Positions 24,410 through 33,722 are shown, counted from the first letter of the stretch. The stretch is 64,000 nt of DNA from CAVVJA01 sp963809815 (GCA_963809815.1 CAWELM010000011.1:108544-172543), one strand, 5' to 3'. Program-made: numbers and translations. Notes: generated by a model from the sequence alone, not told the origin.

Positions 24410-25783
24410 TCAGCAGGCGGGCAGGTCGCCGAAGTACCCCATGGTGAACGAGTCGATGCGATCCAACCCCGTCGTGCCACGATCGCCAAAGGCCTCTTGG
24501 TGGCCGACAAGTGTCATTGCCGCGGTAGCGGCTTCGTCCATGTCGGGCGGAGACAGCGCGAATCCGTTGGCATTGTTCACATTCACGCTCTTCGCGTACG
24601 CCCCGCTGTAACAACTCGCAGCAAGCAGTGCAGGCTTGTCGTCCAAGGATCGCTGGAAGAGCTGATGGCGGACGGCGAGGCCCCAGCCATAGGTGAACAT
24701 CGTCCCGAGCGCGTAGTCGCCGAAGGAGTAGGCGCTGGTGGCGATCTTGTGGCTGTAGTACACCGTGTTGTCGTCCGGGCAATAACCGAAGTCGCTCTGC
24801 GCCGTCGCGCCGCATTTCGGGTGATCCGCCTCGACTACCGCGACATCGGACCACGACTTGCCGATGCTCTTCGCCTTCGCGCGCCAGAATGCGTTCAGAT
24901 TCGGGAGTAGACCGTCGTGACTAGGTGTGGGGTCCAGCACCTGCTCGAGCGGGACGTTGCCGCCGGTCTGCGCGTCACTGTCGCTGACGAACGGCCGCTG
25001 GGTGAACTGTCGCTTCGCGTATGCGGACGCGAAGCAGAATTTGACGCCCTTTTCGATGCCATCCGAGAACGAACTGAGCCGGTCGAAGCCGGTGCCGTGT
25101 GTGCCGGGGTCGGTAGCGGCGTGAGAGACCGGATCACGCAGTTGGATGTAACCGGTAAGGATCTGATCGAGCTGATCAGAGGTCACTCGAAGATGCGGCG
25201 CCTGATAGGCGAGCACTGAGGCGGTAAAGGCGCCAGCAGCACAATCGGCCTGGCTCTCGCGGACGATCGACCGTTCCTTGTCGGCTATCCCCAGCCTGGC
25301 TTGCACCGCGTGCCCGAACTCATGAGAGAAGACCGCGGCAGCGAAGTAATCCCCGTATGCCGCTACCAGCTTCGGCAGGAAGCCGTTGCGGTCATAGGCG
25401 ATCGAGTCGTCCAGCGTGCAATAGAAAGCGTTGTCCTTGATTACGCGGACGCCGGCGCGGGCGAGGCAGCCATTGCGAAGTGCGCTGGCCGTGATGTCGG
25501 AGTCGTCGACGGAGTAGATCTTGCCGGTGAGTGGGGACAGGGACTTGCCACCTGCGATGTGTGGGAATTGCTTCTTCCAGAAGGCGACTATGTCCGCGAT
25601 AGAGTTGCGGGCCAGCCGGTCGAACGAGGTGTGCCCGTCGCCCACGACCGCGAGCGTGGCGTCCGGAGCCGTGGTTGGAGCAACAAGCTGACCGGCGCCC
25701 GACACTACGGTGGAGCAACCGGTCGCGGTGAGCGCGAGCAGGATCGCGGCTATCGCGAATCGCGCCAGGCGAGCGCGAGGCAT
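24410..25783 (-). CDS. Lipoprotein with neutral zinc metallopeptidase domain
   Basis: A 457-aa exported lipoprotein: basic N-terminus MPRARLARF, hydrophobic segment and a lipobox LTATGC, so Cys 23 or nearby becomes lipid-anchored on the outer face of the membrane. The peptidase-like domain has HEFGHA (in AAVFSHEFGHAVQARLG) followed by ESQADCAAGAF, the same HExxH plus Glu arrangement as the protein at 2444-3331. Cysteine pairs suggest disulfides. ATG 25783 follows a GAGGGG site. It shares a short divergent region with the Fpg gene. Target unknown. Confidence 0.85.
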   Translation of the reverse strand: MPRARLARFAIAAILLALTATGCSTVVSGAGQLVAPTTAPDATLAVVGDGHTSFDRLARNSIADIVAFWKKQFPHIAGGKSLSPLTGKIYSVDDSDITASALRNGCLARAGVRVIKDNAFYCTLDDSIAYDRNGFLPKLVAAYGDYFAAAVFSHEFGHAVQARLGIADKERSIVRESQADCAAGAFTASVLAYQAPHLRVTSDQLDQILTGYIQLRDPVSHAATDPGTHGTGFDRLSSFSDGIEKGVKFCFASAYAKRQFTQRPFVSDSDAQTGGNVPLEQVLDPTPSHDGLLPNLNAFWRAKAKSIGKSWSDVAVVEADHPKCGATAQSDFGYCPDDNTVYYSHKIATSAYSFGDYALGTMFTYGWGLAVRHQLFQRSLDDKPALLAASCYSGAYAKSVNVNNANGFALSPPDMDEAATAAMTLVGHQEAFGDRGTTGLDRIDSFTMGYFGDLPAC

Positions 25784-25940
25784 TGACCCCCCCTCGCTGC
25801 GTCGTGCGTCGTGCGTCGTGCGGTGCGCAGCCGCGGCCGCGCGCGCCGATAGTCGCAGTCTAGGCGCCGCGCTTGTCCCGTCAGCCCTGGCGAGGGGGCC
25901 ACTCGCTCCCGTGAGCGCAGCACCAAGCAAGATCGTGCTT

Positions 25941-26765
25941 GTGCCGGAGCTACCTGAGGTTGAGTCCGCACGCGCCGTAATCGAGCGCGCCGCGTTGGGT
26001 CGTCAAATCGTCGACGTGGACGACTCGGACACCTACGTGTGCCGTCCACATCGGCCGGGTGAGATTCGAGCGGCGTTGGTTGGGCGGCGACTGACTGCTG
26101 CCCACCGCCGCGGCAAGAGCATGTGGTGCGAGACCTCGGGCGTCGGTCGTTCGCGCGTACCCGGCCCGACGTTGGGAATCCACCTCGGCATGTCCGGCAA
26201 GATTGTCATCGCCGATATCGATGGCAGCGAGATCGACGGCGGTGACTACTGGGAGCGCGGGCGGGCGCCCGGCGACTTCCGGTTCTGCCGGTTTTCGCTG
26301 ACCTTCGCCGACGGTGGTTCGTTGATGCTCATCGATCCGCGGCGACTCGGCCGGGTTCGGCTCGATCCGCCGATCGAGACTCTCGGCCCTGATGCGGCCA
26401 GCATCACCCCGGCTCAGTTCCGAACGATCATGGCCCGCGGCGGCGAAGCGCCGGTGAAGGCGCGATTGCTCGATCAGAACGCCATTGCCGGTATTGGCAA
26501 CCTCCTGGCCGATCAGATGCTGTGGACTGCAAAGATCAACCCCGCTCGCCCGGTCGGCGAGCTCTCCCGGGCCGAGGTCGATCGGCTGTTCCGCGCGCTT
26601 CGCCGCACCGTCGACTCCGCGCTCCGGCAAGGTGGCGTCCATACCCTCTCACTCCTGCCCGCCCGCAAGATCGACGCGCTGTGCCCGCGGGACGGTGCCC
26701 CGATGGCTCGTGGCACCGTCGGCGGCCGGACGACGTGGTGGTGTTCCCGTGAGCAGGCCGGCTGA
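25941..26765 (+). CDS. Fpg/Nei-family DNA glycosylase with degenerate zinc finger
   Basis: A 274-aa base-excision repair glycosylase/AP lyase. The GTG at 25941 gives the required N-terminal PELPEVE after Met removal, so Pro2 is the Schiff-base nucleophile and Glu3 the general acid. The catalytic Lys lies in the THRRGKSM-like segment (AHRRGKSMWCE), and the H2TH region reads LLDQNAIAGIGNLLADQML. The C-terminal zinc finger is altered: instead of CxxC...CxxC it has CPRDG and WWCSREQ, keeping only one Cys of each pair, so a zincless finger is likely. Substrate preference (8-oxoguanine or oxidised pyrimidines) cannot be decided. Confidence 0.88.
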   Translation: MPELPEVESARAVIERAALGRQIVDVDDSDTYVCRPHRPGEIRAALVGRRLTAAHRRGKSMWCETSGVGRSRVPGPTLGIHLGMSGKIVIADIDGSEIDGGDYWERGRAPGDFRFCRFSLTFADGGSLMLIDPRRLGRVRLDPPIETLGPDAASITPAQFRTIMARGGEAPVKARLLDQNAIAGIGNLLADQMLWTAKINPARPVGELSRAEVDRLFRALRRTVDSALRQGGVHTLSLLPARKIDALCPRDGAPMARGTVGGRTTWWCSREQAG

Positions 26766-26780
26766 GACCAGGGCGGAGCT

Positions 26781-27818
26781 TCAGGAGACTGAAATCCGGA
26801 TGTCACCGGCAGGGGACGCCGCGGCAAAGGCGAGCAAACGATGTCCCTCGGCGGCCAGAGCAGCCGCCTGACGTCGAGGCAACGGCTGAACGGCTTCGAT
26901 ATCGAGATGGGCTTGACCACCGTCGGGCACGATTCCCCAGTTGGCGCGCCAGAAACCGTCGACCAGCACCGTGCCACGGTTCCCACCATTGCCGGGCCAT
27001 AGCGGCACAATGCGCTGCTCGGGCACTACTCGGCTCCGGTCGGCGTGCGACAGCAGCAGGTTGTCGTACTCGGGAAGGAACCGGATTGGCGCCGGGGTGT
27101 CAGCAGAGGGACGCGGAGCATCAGGCCCGTCGAGTAGGACCCGGCCGTCCTCACTACGAAAGCGGCGTACCCGTGGGCCGAGCCGGTCGGCGACCTCGCC
27201 CAGGCGGGTGAGGCCTGACCAGACCTGTACGTCCTGGACCGACGCCGGACCGAAGGCGCCGAGATAGCGCAATACCAGGTCGTCAACGGCCGCGCCGGTC
27301 GACATCCGGTCACCGATCCAGGCTTCGGCATCGGCCCAGGTCGGAGCCTTGCTCTGGCCCCATACGCCGCGCGGGGTGACCTGGACGATCGGCAGTAGGT
27401 ACTGGGCCGCGTAGGCCATTGCGTCCGCGTCTAGGTTTGGCCAGCGCTGGCCGATCAGCCGACGAAGCTCGGCCCGTGTGCGCGGCGCCTCGCGGAGAAG
27501 GTCCCGCACGAAGGCCAGCAGGTCGTTGACCATCGCGCGTGGGACGCGACGACCGAACGGGCTGCCGGTCCATAGCCCGCGCTCCGACACCGGTTCCAGG
27601 ACCGGCCACAATTGCAGGAAGTCGGCCGCGGTTACCAGGTGAATGGTGGCTCGCATCAGGCTGGCCCGCACCACGCGACGTTCGATCATCAGGGCGGACA
27701 GCTCATCGGCGCGGAAGTCCACGACCCGTGTCCACAGCCCAATGTACGGTGCGAGCGGTGCCTGCGACTGCATGCCGACCAGGTGCTGCAGTTTCCTGCG
27801 TCGGTATGCATAATCCAT
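26781..27818 (-). CDS. Winged-helix DNA-binding protein (HTH_42/AlkZ-like)
   Basis: A 345-aa member of the HTH_42 superfamily, which includes the AlkZ and YcaQ DNA glycosylases that unhook interstrand crosslinks. Segments include HLVGMQSQAPLAPYIGLWTRV, MRATIHLVTAADFLQLWPVL and a C-terminal FLPEYDNLLLSHADRSRV with VDGFWRANW. Catalytic QxQ or QxD motifs define the glycosylase subgroups; here QSQAP occupies that place. The family usually has ~15-20 more residues before HLVG; an in-frame stop precedes the ATG at 27818, so the N-terminus is short. It converges on the Fpg gene with a 15-bp gap. Confidence 0.85.
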   Translation of the reverse strand: MDYAYRRRKLQHLVGMQSQAPLAPYIGLWTRVVDFRADELSALMIERRVVRASLMRATIHLVTAADFLQLWPVLEPVSERGLWTGSPFGRRVPRAMVNDLLAFVRDLLREAPRTRAELRRLIGQRWPNLDADAMAYAAQYLLPIVQVTPRGVWGQSKAPTWADAEAWIGDRMSTGAAVDDLVLRYLGAFGPASVQDVQVWSGLTRLGEVADRLGPRVRRFRSEDGRVLLDGPDAPRPSADTPAPIRFLPEYDNLLLSHADRSRVVPEQRIVPLWPGNGGNRGTVLVDGFWRANWGIVPDGGQAHLDIEAVQPLPRRQAAALAAEGHRLLAFAAASPAGDIRISVS

Positions 27819-27856
27819 TGCCCCAGCAACGGATCATGCATACCTTTCGTCGGCCG

Positions 27857-28942
27857 TCAGCTATCGAAGTCGACTGTTACGGCATCCGACATCGGGAGTG
27901 ATTGGCAGGTCAGCACGAACCCGGCCGCGAGCTCGGACGGTTCGAGCGCGAAGTTGCGACGCAGGTTCACCTCGCCGCTGACGAGCTGGGCCCGACAGGT
28001 ACCGCATACGCCACCCTTGCAGGCGAAGGGCAGGTCTGGGCGCACCCGCTGGGCTCCGTCGAGGATCGGCGTGTCGCGGGGAACGTGCGCCGTGGTCGTG
28101 CGGCCATCGAGAACGATGGTCACCTCGCTGACGGCACCGGTTGGCGTGGCTTCGGGGTGCTCGGCGGGCGGGGGTGGCACGTCCTCGACGTAGAACAGCT
28201 CCCGGTGAATCCGGTCTGTTTCGACGCCAAAGTCGGTCAAGGCCGCGATGGCATCGGTGACCAGGCCGTAGGGCCCACACAGCCACCAGTGGTCGACGGT
28301 GTCGACGCGGCAGATCAGGGGCAGCAGGACGCGGAGCTTGTCGCCGGTAAGCCGGCCGCTGAACAACTCGACCTCCTGGGCCTCGCGCGAGAGCACATGG
28401 ACCAGCTGCAGCCGGGTCGGATAAGCGTCCTTCAGGTCGGCGACCTCGTCGGCGAACATCACCGAGTCGGTGCGCCGGTTGGCGTACAGGATTGTCGCCC
28501 GACTGGCCGGGTCGACGAGCACCGAGGCCGCCATCGAGAGGACCGGCGTGATGCCGGAGCCCGCGGCGATGAAGCCGTGATGCGCCGGCGTATCCAGATC
28601 CGGCGTGAACCGGCCGGATGGGAGTTCCACCTCGACCTCGTCGCCCGGCCGGAGCTCATGGATGAGCCAGCCGGACACCGCGCCGTCGGGGACCTCGCGC
28701 ACGCCAATGCGTGGTGCGGCACCACGCGGCGCGCAGATCGAGTACGAGCGACGCTCGTCGCGTCCATCGAATCTCCGACGCACGGTGACCGATTGTCCAG
28801 GCAGAAAGTCGAATTCCTCGCCGAGCTGGTCGGGCACCTCGAACGTGATCGCCGCCGCGTCGGAGCACAATTGGTCGATTCGGGCGACCGTGAGGTGCCG
28901 GAATTTGCCGCGAGCAAGCGGGGACGCCCTGCCGGCCGGCAC
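27857..28942 (-). CDS. paaE: Phenylacetyl-CoA 1,2-epoxidase, reductase subunit
   Basis: A 361-aa NAD(P)H oxidoreductase that feeds electrons to the PaaABC diiron epoxidase. Order: FAD domain with RRSYSICAP, NAD domain with GSGITPVLSMAASVL and the WLCGPYGLV motif, then a plant-type 2Fe-2S ferredoxin domain with the cysteine set ACKGGVCGTCRAQL and a later Cys in VLTCQSLP. Last gene of paaABCDE; its GTG at 28942 lies one base past the paaD stop. Control is expected from the operator at 31612-31629. Confidence 0.93.
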   Translation of the reverse strand: MPAGRASPLARGKFRHLTVARIDQLCSDAAAITFEVPDQLGEEFDFLPGQSVTVRRRFDGRDERRSYSICAPRGAAPRIGVREVPDGAVSGWLIHELRPGDEVEVELPSGRFTPDLDTPAHHGFIAAGSGITPVLSMAASVLVDPASRATILYANRRTDSVMFADEVADLKDAYPTRLQLVHVLSREAQEVELFSGRLTGDKLRVLLPLICRVDTVDHWWLCGPYGLVTDAIAALTDFGVETDRIHRELFYVEDVPPPPAEHPEATPTGAVSEVTIVLDGRTTTAHVPRDTPILDGAQRVRPDLPFACKGGVCGTCRAQLVSGEVNLRRNFALEPSELAAGFVLTCQSLPMSDAVTVDFDS

Positions 28943-28943
28943 C

Positions 28944-29453
28944 TCAGATCTCCTTCAGATACTCGAACGGTTCGCCGCATGACGTGCAGCGATACAGCGC
29001 ACGGCAGGCTGTCGCACCGAATACGGACTGCCGCGCTGTGTCGGGCGATGCGCACCGAGGGCAGGGCACCGTTGGTGCCGATCGGATGAGGGTGAGCGGG
29101 ACTGGGCCGGCCGACCGCACGGGTACGGCATGAGGTGGGACGATGCCCGCAGCACCAAGTTTCTGCCGACCTTCCTCGGTTATCCAGTCGCTCGTCCAGG
29201 CCGGGCTCAGGCTGGTCCGCACCTCGACGTCGTCGAATCCGGCGTCCGCCAGCCGGCGACGCAGCTCGCTCCGGATTACCTGGAGCGCCGGACAGCCGGT
29301 GTATGTCGGCGTGATAGTGACGACAGCGTGCCGCCCTGTGACGGTCACCTCGCGGAGGATGCCAAGGTCAGCCACGGTCAGTTGCGGGAGTTCCGGGTCG
29401 GGTACGGCTTCGGCGATGGCGCGGGCCCGCGCGTCGGTGCTTGCCGCGGTCAC
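28944..29453 (-). CDS. paaD: Phenylacetate catabolism protein PaaD (iron-sulfur assembly type)
   Basis: A 169-aa MIP18/DUF59-type protein needed for epoxidase function, probably in cluster assembly or maturation. The DUF59 core is AEAVPDPELPQLTVADLGILREV, followed by TPTYTGCPALQVI. The C-terminal zinc-ribbon shows CPRC in VPCPRCASPDTARQ and CTSCGEPF. The GTG at 29453 overlaps the TGA of paaC (GTGA), which fixes the start; upstream in-frame sequence is shadow of paaC. Confidence 0.92.
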   Translation of the reverse strand: MTAASTDARARAIAEAVPDPELPQLTVADLGILREVTVTGRHAVVTITPTYTGCPALQVIRSELRRRLADAGFDDVEVRTSLSPAWTSDWITEEGRQKLGAAGIVPPHAVPVRSAGPVPLTLIRSAPTVPCPRCASPDTARQSVFGATACRALYRCTSCGEPFEYLKEI

Positions 29454-30322
29454 CAGGTCGCTCCGGGATGGGCGCGGGCAACGCTCTGGAGCTCGGCCAG
29501 CAGACGCGTCAAGGTGTCGCGCTGTCCGGCTATCCTCGTCGCTCCTCCAGAGGCCGACCACGCCGGACAGCCCAGCGTGGCGGCGGAAAGTACGGCGTCG
29601 AGCGCCGCGTCGAACTCGGCGCGCGTCTCGCTCGGCCGAACGCCGACACCGGCAGCGGCAAGTCGGGTCTCGACGTCCGAGTCGGTGAACAGCTCGCCCA
29701 CGAACGGCGCGATATGGCCCAGGGCCGCCTGCACCCGCTGGTGAGAGAACTCGGTGCCGTCACCCAGGCGGATCACCCACTGGGCGGCGTAGTCGCGGTG
29801 GTAGGTCATCTCTTTCACGCCCTTGTCCGCGATGGGGGCCAGGACCGGGTCCCGAGATGCCCGTAGCCGATCCAGCAGCGCCAGGCGCCACGTGCTGAAC
29901 ACGAGCAGCCGCGCCATCGCGAAACCGAAGTCGCTGTCGACGATCTCGACGAGGCGCACGTGCCGGAACTGTGCAGGCCCCCGCAGGAACGCGTAGTCGT
30001 CTTCGGTGCGTCCGGATCCGTCCACCGTGCCGGCCCGGGCCAGCAGGAAACGAGCCTGGCCGAGCAGGTCGAGCGCGATGTTGGCCAGCGCGGCTTCTTC
30101 TTCCAGCTCCGGGGCGTGCCCGACCCACTGCTGCAATCGATGCGACATGAGAAGTGCGTCATCACCGAGCATTTCGCAATAGGCGGCGAGGTCGTCGGCC
30201 GAGATGCCGTCGGGGATTGTCGTGTCGACACCAGACAGCGGGTCGTCGAATCCGGCGCCGAACGCCCACCGTTGATCTTCGGTGACGTCGGTGATCGCCT
30301 GATACGCGTCGTAGGTATCCAT
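29450..30322 (-). CDS. paaC: Phenylacetyl-CoA 1,2-epoxidase, structural subunit PaaC
   Basis: A 290-aa ferritin-like subunit that pairs with PaaA but lacks a diiron centre. Family segments are YCEMLGDDALLMSHRLQQWVGHAPELEEEAALANIALDLLGQAR (split here as two motifs) and KEMTYHRDYAAQWVIRLGDGTEFS. The ATG at 30322 shares its A with the TGA of paaB (TGATG); a GTG at 30325 is the alternative. Coupling is consistent with the fixed stoichiometry of the PaaABC complex. Confidence 0.93.
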   Translation of the reverse strand: MDTYDAYQAITDVTEDQRWAFGAGFDDPLSGVDTTIPDGISADDLAAYCEMLGDDALLMSHRLQQWVGHAPELEEEAALANIALDLLGQARFLLARAGTVDGSGRTEDDYAFLRGPAQFRHVRLVEIVDSDFGFAMARLLVFSTWRLALLDRLRASRDPVLAPIADKGVKEMTYHRDYAAQWVIRLGDGTEFSHQRVQAALGHIAPFVGELFTDSDVETRLAAAGVGVRPSETRAEFDAALDAVLSAATLGCPAWSASGGATRIAGQRDTLTRLLAELQSVARAHPGATW

Positions 30323-30615
30323 CACATATGCGGCACGTTGTCAGGGATGGCATAGAAGGTCGGATGCCGATACACCTTGTCACCGCTCGGCGCGAAGAAC
30401 GGATCCTTCTCGTCCGGGCTCGATGCCGTGATGTCCTTGGATGCGACGACCCAAATGCTCACGCCCTCATTCCGCCGGGTATAGACATCCCGCGCGTGAT
30501 GCAAGGCCATTTGTGCGTCCGCGGCGTGCAGCGAGCCGACGTGCACATGATTGAGGCCGCGCTTGCCCCGAAGGAACACCTCGTACAGTGGCCAGTCTTC
30601 GGATGTATCACTCAT
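30322..30615 (-). CDS. paaB: Phenylacetyl-CoA 1,2-epoxidase subunit PaaB
   Basis: A 97-aa bridging subunit of the epoxidase. It opens DWPLYEVFLRGKRGLNHVHVGSLHA, the strongly conserved PaaB signature, and contains DVYTRRNEGVSIWVV. ATG 30615 has GGGAGG upstream and overlaps the last 8 bp of paaA. PaaB holds PaaA-PaaC pairs together in other bacteria; no catalytic residues are expected. Confidence 0.94.
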   Translation of the reverse strand: MSDTSEDWPLYEVFLRGKRGLNHVHVGSLHAADAQMALHHARDVYTRRNEGVSIWVVASKDITASSPDEKDPFFAPSGDKVYRHPTFYAIPDNVPHM

Positions 30616-31597
30616 CTGGGCCTCCCTGAGCGTTTTGCTGCATGGCCGCCTGGTGGTCGTCGGACGTCGCGGGCGATGCGTGTTTGGCCGCGTGCGCCGC
30701 CGCAGCGGTGCGAACCCACGCTCCGCTCTCATGAGCAGCGCGACGGTTGCCGATGCGTTCGGCGTTGCAGGGCCCGTCGCCCCGAATCACGCGCTTGAAT
30801 TCCGCCCAGTCCACCTCGCCGAAGTCGTAGTGGCCACGTTCCTCGTTCCAGCGCAGGTCCGGATCGGGCAGCGTGACCCCGAGCGCCTCGGCCTGCGGGA
30901 CGGTCATGTCGACGAAGCGCTGGCGCAGCTCGTCGTTCGTGTGCCGCTTGATTCCCCAGGCCATCGACTGCTCGGTGTTCGGGGAGTCGTTGTCCGGCGG
31001 TCCGAACATCATCAACGACGGCCACCACCAGCGATTGCTCGCGTCCTGCACCATGGCGCGTTGGGCCCGGGTACCGCGCATCATCGTCATGAGCAGCTCG
31101 TAGCCCTGCCGCTGATGGAAGGATTCCTCCTTGCAGATGCGGATCATCGCCCGGGCATACGGGCCGAAGGAACTGCGGCACAGCGGCACCTGGTTGCAGA
31201 TCGCGGCGCCGTCGACGAGCCAGCCGATCACGCCGACGTCCGCGAACGTGAGTGAGGGGTAGTTGAAGATCGACGAGTATTTCTGATCCCCGGCGATCAG
31301 CCGCCGGGTCAGGTCAGCCCGATCCACGCCCAAGGTCTCGGCGGCGCAGTACAGGTACATTCCGTGTCCCGCCTCGTCCTGGACCTTGGCCAGCAGGATG
31401 GCCTTGCGTCGCAGAGAAGGAGCCCGCGTGATCCAGTAGCCTTCCGGCTGCATGCCGATGATCTCCGAATGCGCGTGCTGTGAGATCTGGCGAATCATCG
31501 TCTTGCGGTAGCCGTCAGGCATCCAGTCCCGCGGCTCGATCCGTCGATCGTGGGCGATCGTCCGATCGAAGTGCTCCTGGAGCTCGACCGTTGTCAT
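30608..31597 (-). CDS. paaA: Phenylacetyl-CoA 1,2-epoxidase, catalytic subunit PaaA
   Basis: A 329-aa ferritin-like diiron monooxygenase that converts phenylacetyl-CoA to the ring 1,2-epoxide. Iron-ligand helices are visible as KVQDEAGHGMYLYCAAETLG and CKEESFHQRQGYELLM (ExxH pairs), and the N-terminal HAHSEIIGMQPEGYW motif is diagnostic. The C-terminal ~45 residues are Ala-rich and variable. ATG 31597 follows GGGAGA; GTG 31600 is adjacent. First gene of the paaABCDE transcript; the PaaR-like palindrome at 31612-31629 lies 14 bp upstream of the start. Confidence 0.95.
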   Translation of the reverse strand: MTTVELQEHFDRTIAHDRRIEPRDWMPDGYRKTMIRQISQHAHSEIIGMQPEGYWITRAPSLRRKAILLAKVQDEAGHGMYLYCAAETLGVDRADLTRRLIAGDQKYSSIFNYPSLTFADVGVIGWLVDGAAICNQVPLCRSSFGPYARAMIRICKEESFHQRQGYELLMTMMRGTRAQRAMVQDASNRWWWPSLMMFGPPDNDSPNTEQSMAWGIKRHTNDELRQRFVDMTVPQAEALGVTLPDPDLRWNEERGHYDFGEVDWAEFKRVIRGDGPCNAERIGNRRAAHESGAWVRTAAAAHAAKHASPATSDDHQAAMQQNAQGGPDE

Positions 31598-31611
31598 CAC
31601 ACATCTCCCTG

Positions 31612-31629
31612 ACTGACCGTTCGGTCAGT
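31612..31629. promoter_or_regulatory. PaaR-type operator upstream of paaA
   Basis: ACTGACCG (31612-31619), TT, CGGTCAGT (31622-31629): a perfect 8-2-8 palindrome. The half-site ACTnACCG is the one I recall for actinobacterial PaaR, and a PaaR-type TetR gene lies at 34238-34861. Position just upstream of paaA supports repression of paaABCDE. Confidence 0.8.
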
Positions 31630-31685
31630 AATATTCTGCCGCATTCCCCTGGCTGCCAGCCACCTGCCGCGTGACGGCGGCGAGG

Positions 31686-33722
31686 TCATTGCGGCCAGGT
31701 CTTCGCCACGAGTGTGAGGACGTCGTACCGGGCCGCCACCGCGCCGTCCTGTTTCGTGACCTCTGCGTCCCACCGGACTTCCCCGTAATCCGCGTCGACT
31801 CGAGGGGTGATCTGCTTGCAGGTCAGCGTGACCGTCAGGGCGTCGCCCGGGAATACCGGCGTGAGAAAGCGGAGATTCTCTAGGCCATAGTTGGCGAGGA
31901 CCGGCCCTGGGTCTGGTTGTACGAAGAGCCCGGCTGCAAGCGACAGCACGAGATAGCCGTGAGCGACGATGCCACCGAAGAGCGGGTTGGCAGCCGCCGC
32001 TTCGGGATCCGTGTGCGCGTAGAACTGATCGCCGGTGAAATCAGCGAAGTGATCGATATCCTCGGCTGTCACGATGCGGGGGCCCGCTACGACGGCGTCT
32101 CCCGGACGGAGTTCAGCCAGGGATTTCCGGAACGGGTGCGTTTCGCCGGCACTTCGCTCGGCGCCCGCCACCCAGCGGCCGGTCACCGCACTCAGCACGC
32201 GCGGGCTGGCCTGGATGGCCGTGCGCTGCATGTGGTGGACGACGCGGCGGATACCCCCCAGCTCCTCGCCGCCGCCGGCCCGACCCGGCCCGCCGTGCAC
32301 GAGCATCGGCAGCGGAGACCCATGCCCGGTCGACTCGGGCGCATCGTCGCGATCGAGCACGAGGAGCCGACCGTGCCAGGGCGCGAGGCCCAGTACGACG
32401 CGGTGGGCGAAGCCAGCGTCCGCGGTAACAATCGAGGCCGCGAGGCTACCCAGCCCGCGCGCGGCGAGTGAGATCACCTCGTCCGCCGACGAATATCCCA
32501 TCAGCGTGCTTACTGGGCCGAATGCCTCGACCTCATGGGGCTCTGGACGGTCGGCATCGTTGCAGCGAATGAGAATCGGCGAGACGAATGCGCCGCGTTC
32601 ACCGTCGGCACCAACCACGTCGACGTGGTTCGGGTCGCCATATACGAGCTCACCCGCATCCAGCAGCGCCTTGAGCGAGCGCCGCACCTCTTCCCGCTGC
32701 TCCAAGCTCGCCAGCGGACCCATCTGGACCGACGGCTCAGCCGGATTCCCCACGACCACCTGTGCCAGCCGGTCGACCACTGCCGCTTGGACGTCGTCGA
32801 GAACGGCGCCCGGTACGAAGGCGCGACGGATCGCGGTGCATTTCTGCCCAGCCTTGACCGTCATCTCGGTCACCAGCTGGTCGACGTAGAGATCGAACTC
32901 TGGCGTTCCGGCCGCGGCGTCGGGCCCGAGGATCGAGCAATTCAGAGAGTCGGCCTCAGCCGTAAACGGCACCGATCGGGCGACTACCACTGGATGGGCC
33001 CGAAGCCGGCGGGCCGTCGACGCCGAACCGGTGAACGACACCGTGTCCTGCTCGGTGAGGTGATCGAGGAGGTCACGCGCACCTCCGCAGATGAGTTGCA
33101 GCGCGCCCTCCGGCAGGAGGCCGGTGTCCAACATCAATGCGACCAAACGTTCGGTCACATATGCGGTGGGACTTGCTGGTTTCACAAGCGACGGCATGCC
33201 GGCGAGAAACGCAGGTGCGAACTTCTCCAACGGCCCCCACACCGGGAAGTTGAACGCGTTGATCTGGACCGCGACCCCGGTCCGCGAGGTATAGACATGT
33301 TGGCCGACGAACTGACCGCCCTTGCCCAGTGGTTCGACTGGGCCGTCGACGTACACGGTGTCGTTGGGCAGCTCCCGGCGTCCCTTGCTGCCATAGGAGA
33401 ACAGCACGCCGAGTCCGCCGTCGACGTCGAACACAGCGTCTCGACGCGTGGCGCCAGTACGAGCCGATAGCTGGTAGAGCTCATTCCGATGACCGCGCAG
33501 CGCGCCGGCGAGTGACTTCAGCACGCTCGCCCGCTCATGGAACGTGAGTTGCCGGATTGCGGGTCCACCGACCCGGCGGCCGTACTCGAGCGCGGCCGCC
33601 AGGTCGATGCCGGCGGACGAGGTCCGGGCGACCTCATCACCGGTAACGGCGTCGTACAGCGGAGCACCCTCGTCCACGGGGGTGAACCATGATCCGTTGA
33701 CGTAACTGCGAAGTACCACCAT
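31686..33722 (-). CDS. paaZ: Bifunctional oxepin-CoA hydrolase / 3-oxo-5,6-dehydrosuberyl-CoA semialdehyde dehydrogenase
   Basis: A 678-aa fusion that hydrolytically opens oxepin-CoA and oxidises the resulting aldehyde. The N-terminal ~510 residues are an aldehyde dehydrogenase: catalytic Glu in TAEADSLNCSILGP and Cys in TVKAGQKCTAIRRAFVP, with NAFNFPVWGPLEKFAP near the N-terminus. The C-terminal MaoC-like hydratase has the Asp-His pair in FADFTGDQFYAHTDPEAA. ATG 33722 begins the conserved MVVLRSYVNGSW. It is divergent from paaI-paaR, with the second PaaR-like site between them, and ends 11 bp before the paaA operator region. Confidence 0.95.
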   Translation of the reverse strand: MVVLRSYVNGSWFTPVDEGAPLYDAVTGDEVARTSSAGIDLAAALEYGRRVGGPAIRQLTFHERASVLKSLAGALRGHRNELYQLSARTGATRRDAVFDVDGGLGVLFSYGSKGRRELPNDTVYVDGPVEPLGKGGQFVGQHVYTSRTGVAVQINAFNFPVWGPLEKFAPAFLAGMPSLVKPASPTAYVTERLVALMLDTGLLPEGALQLICGGARDLLDHLTEQDTVSFTGSASTARRLRAHPVVVARSVPFTAEADSLNCSILGPDAAAGTPEFDLYVDQLVTEMTVKAGQKCTAIRRAFVPGAVLDDVQAAVVDRLAQVVVGNPAEPSVQMGPLASLEQREEVRRSLKALLDAGELVYGDPNHVDVVGADGERGAFVSPILIRCNDADRPEPHEVEAFGPVSTLMGYSSADEVISLAARGLGSLAASIVTADAGFAHRVVLGLAPWHGRLLVLDRDDAPESTGHGSPLPMLVHGGPGRAGGGEELGGIRRVVHHMQRTAIQASPRVLSAVTGRWVAGAERSAGETHPFRKSLAELRPGDAVVAGPRIVTAEDIDHFADFTGDQFYAHTDPEAAAANPLFGGIVAHGYLVLSLAAGLFVQPDPGPVLANYGLENLRFLTPVFPGDALTVTLTCKQITPRVDADYGEVRWDAEVTKQDGAVAARYDVLTLVAKTWPQ

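Noticed and set aside
21459..25783. RiPP (lasso or microcin-like) biosynthetic locus around tldD/tldE
   Set aside because: No precursor peptide, cyclase, YcaO or transporter gene nearby; the pair appears as a housekeeping protease.
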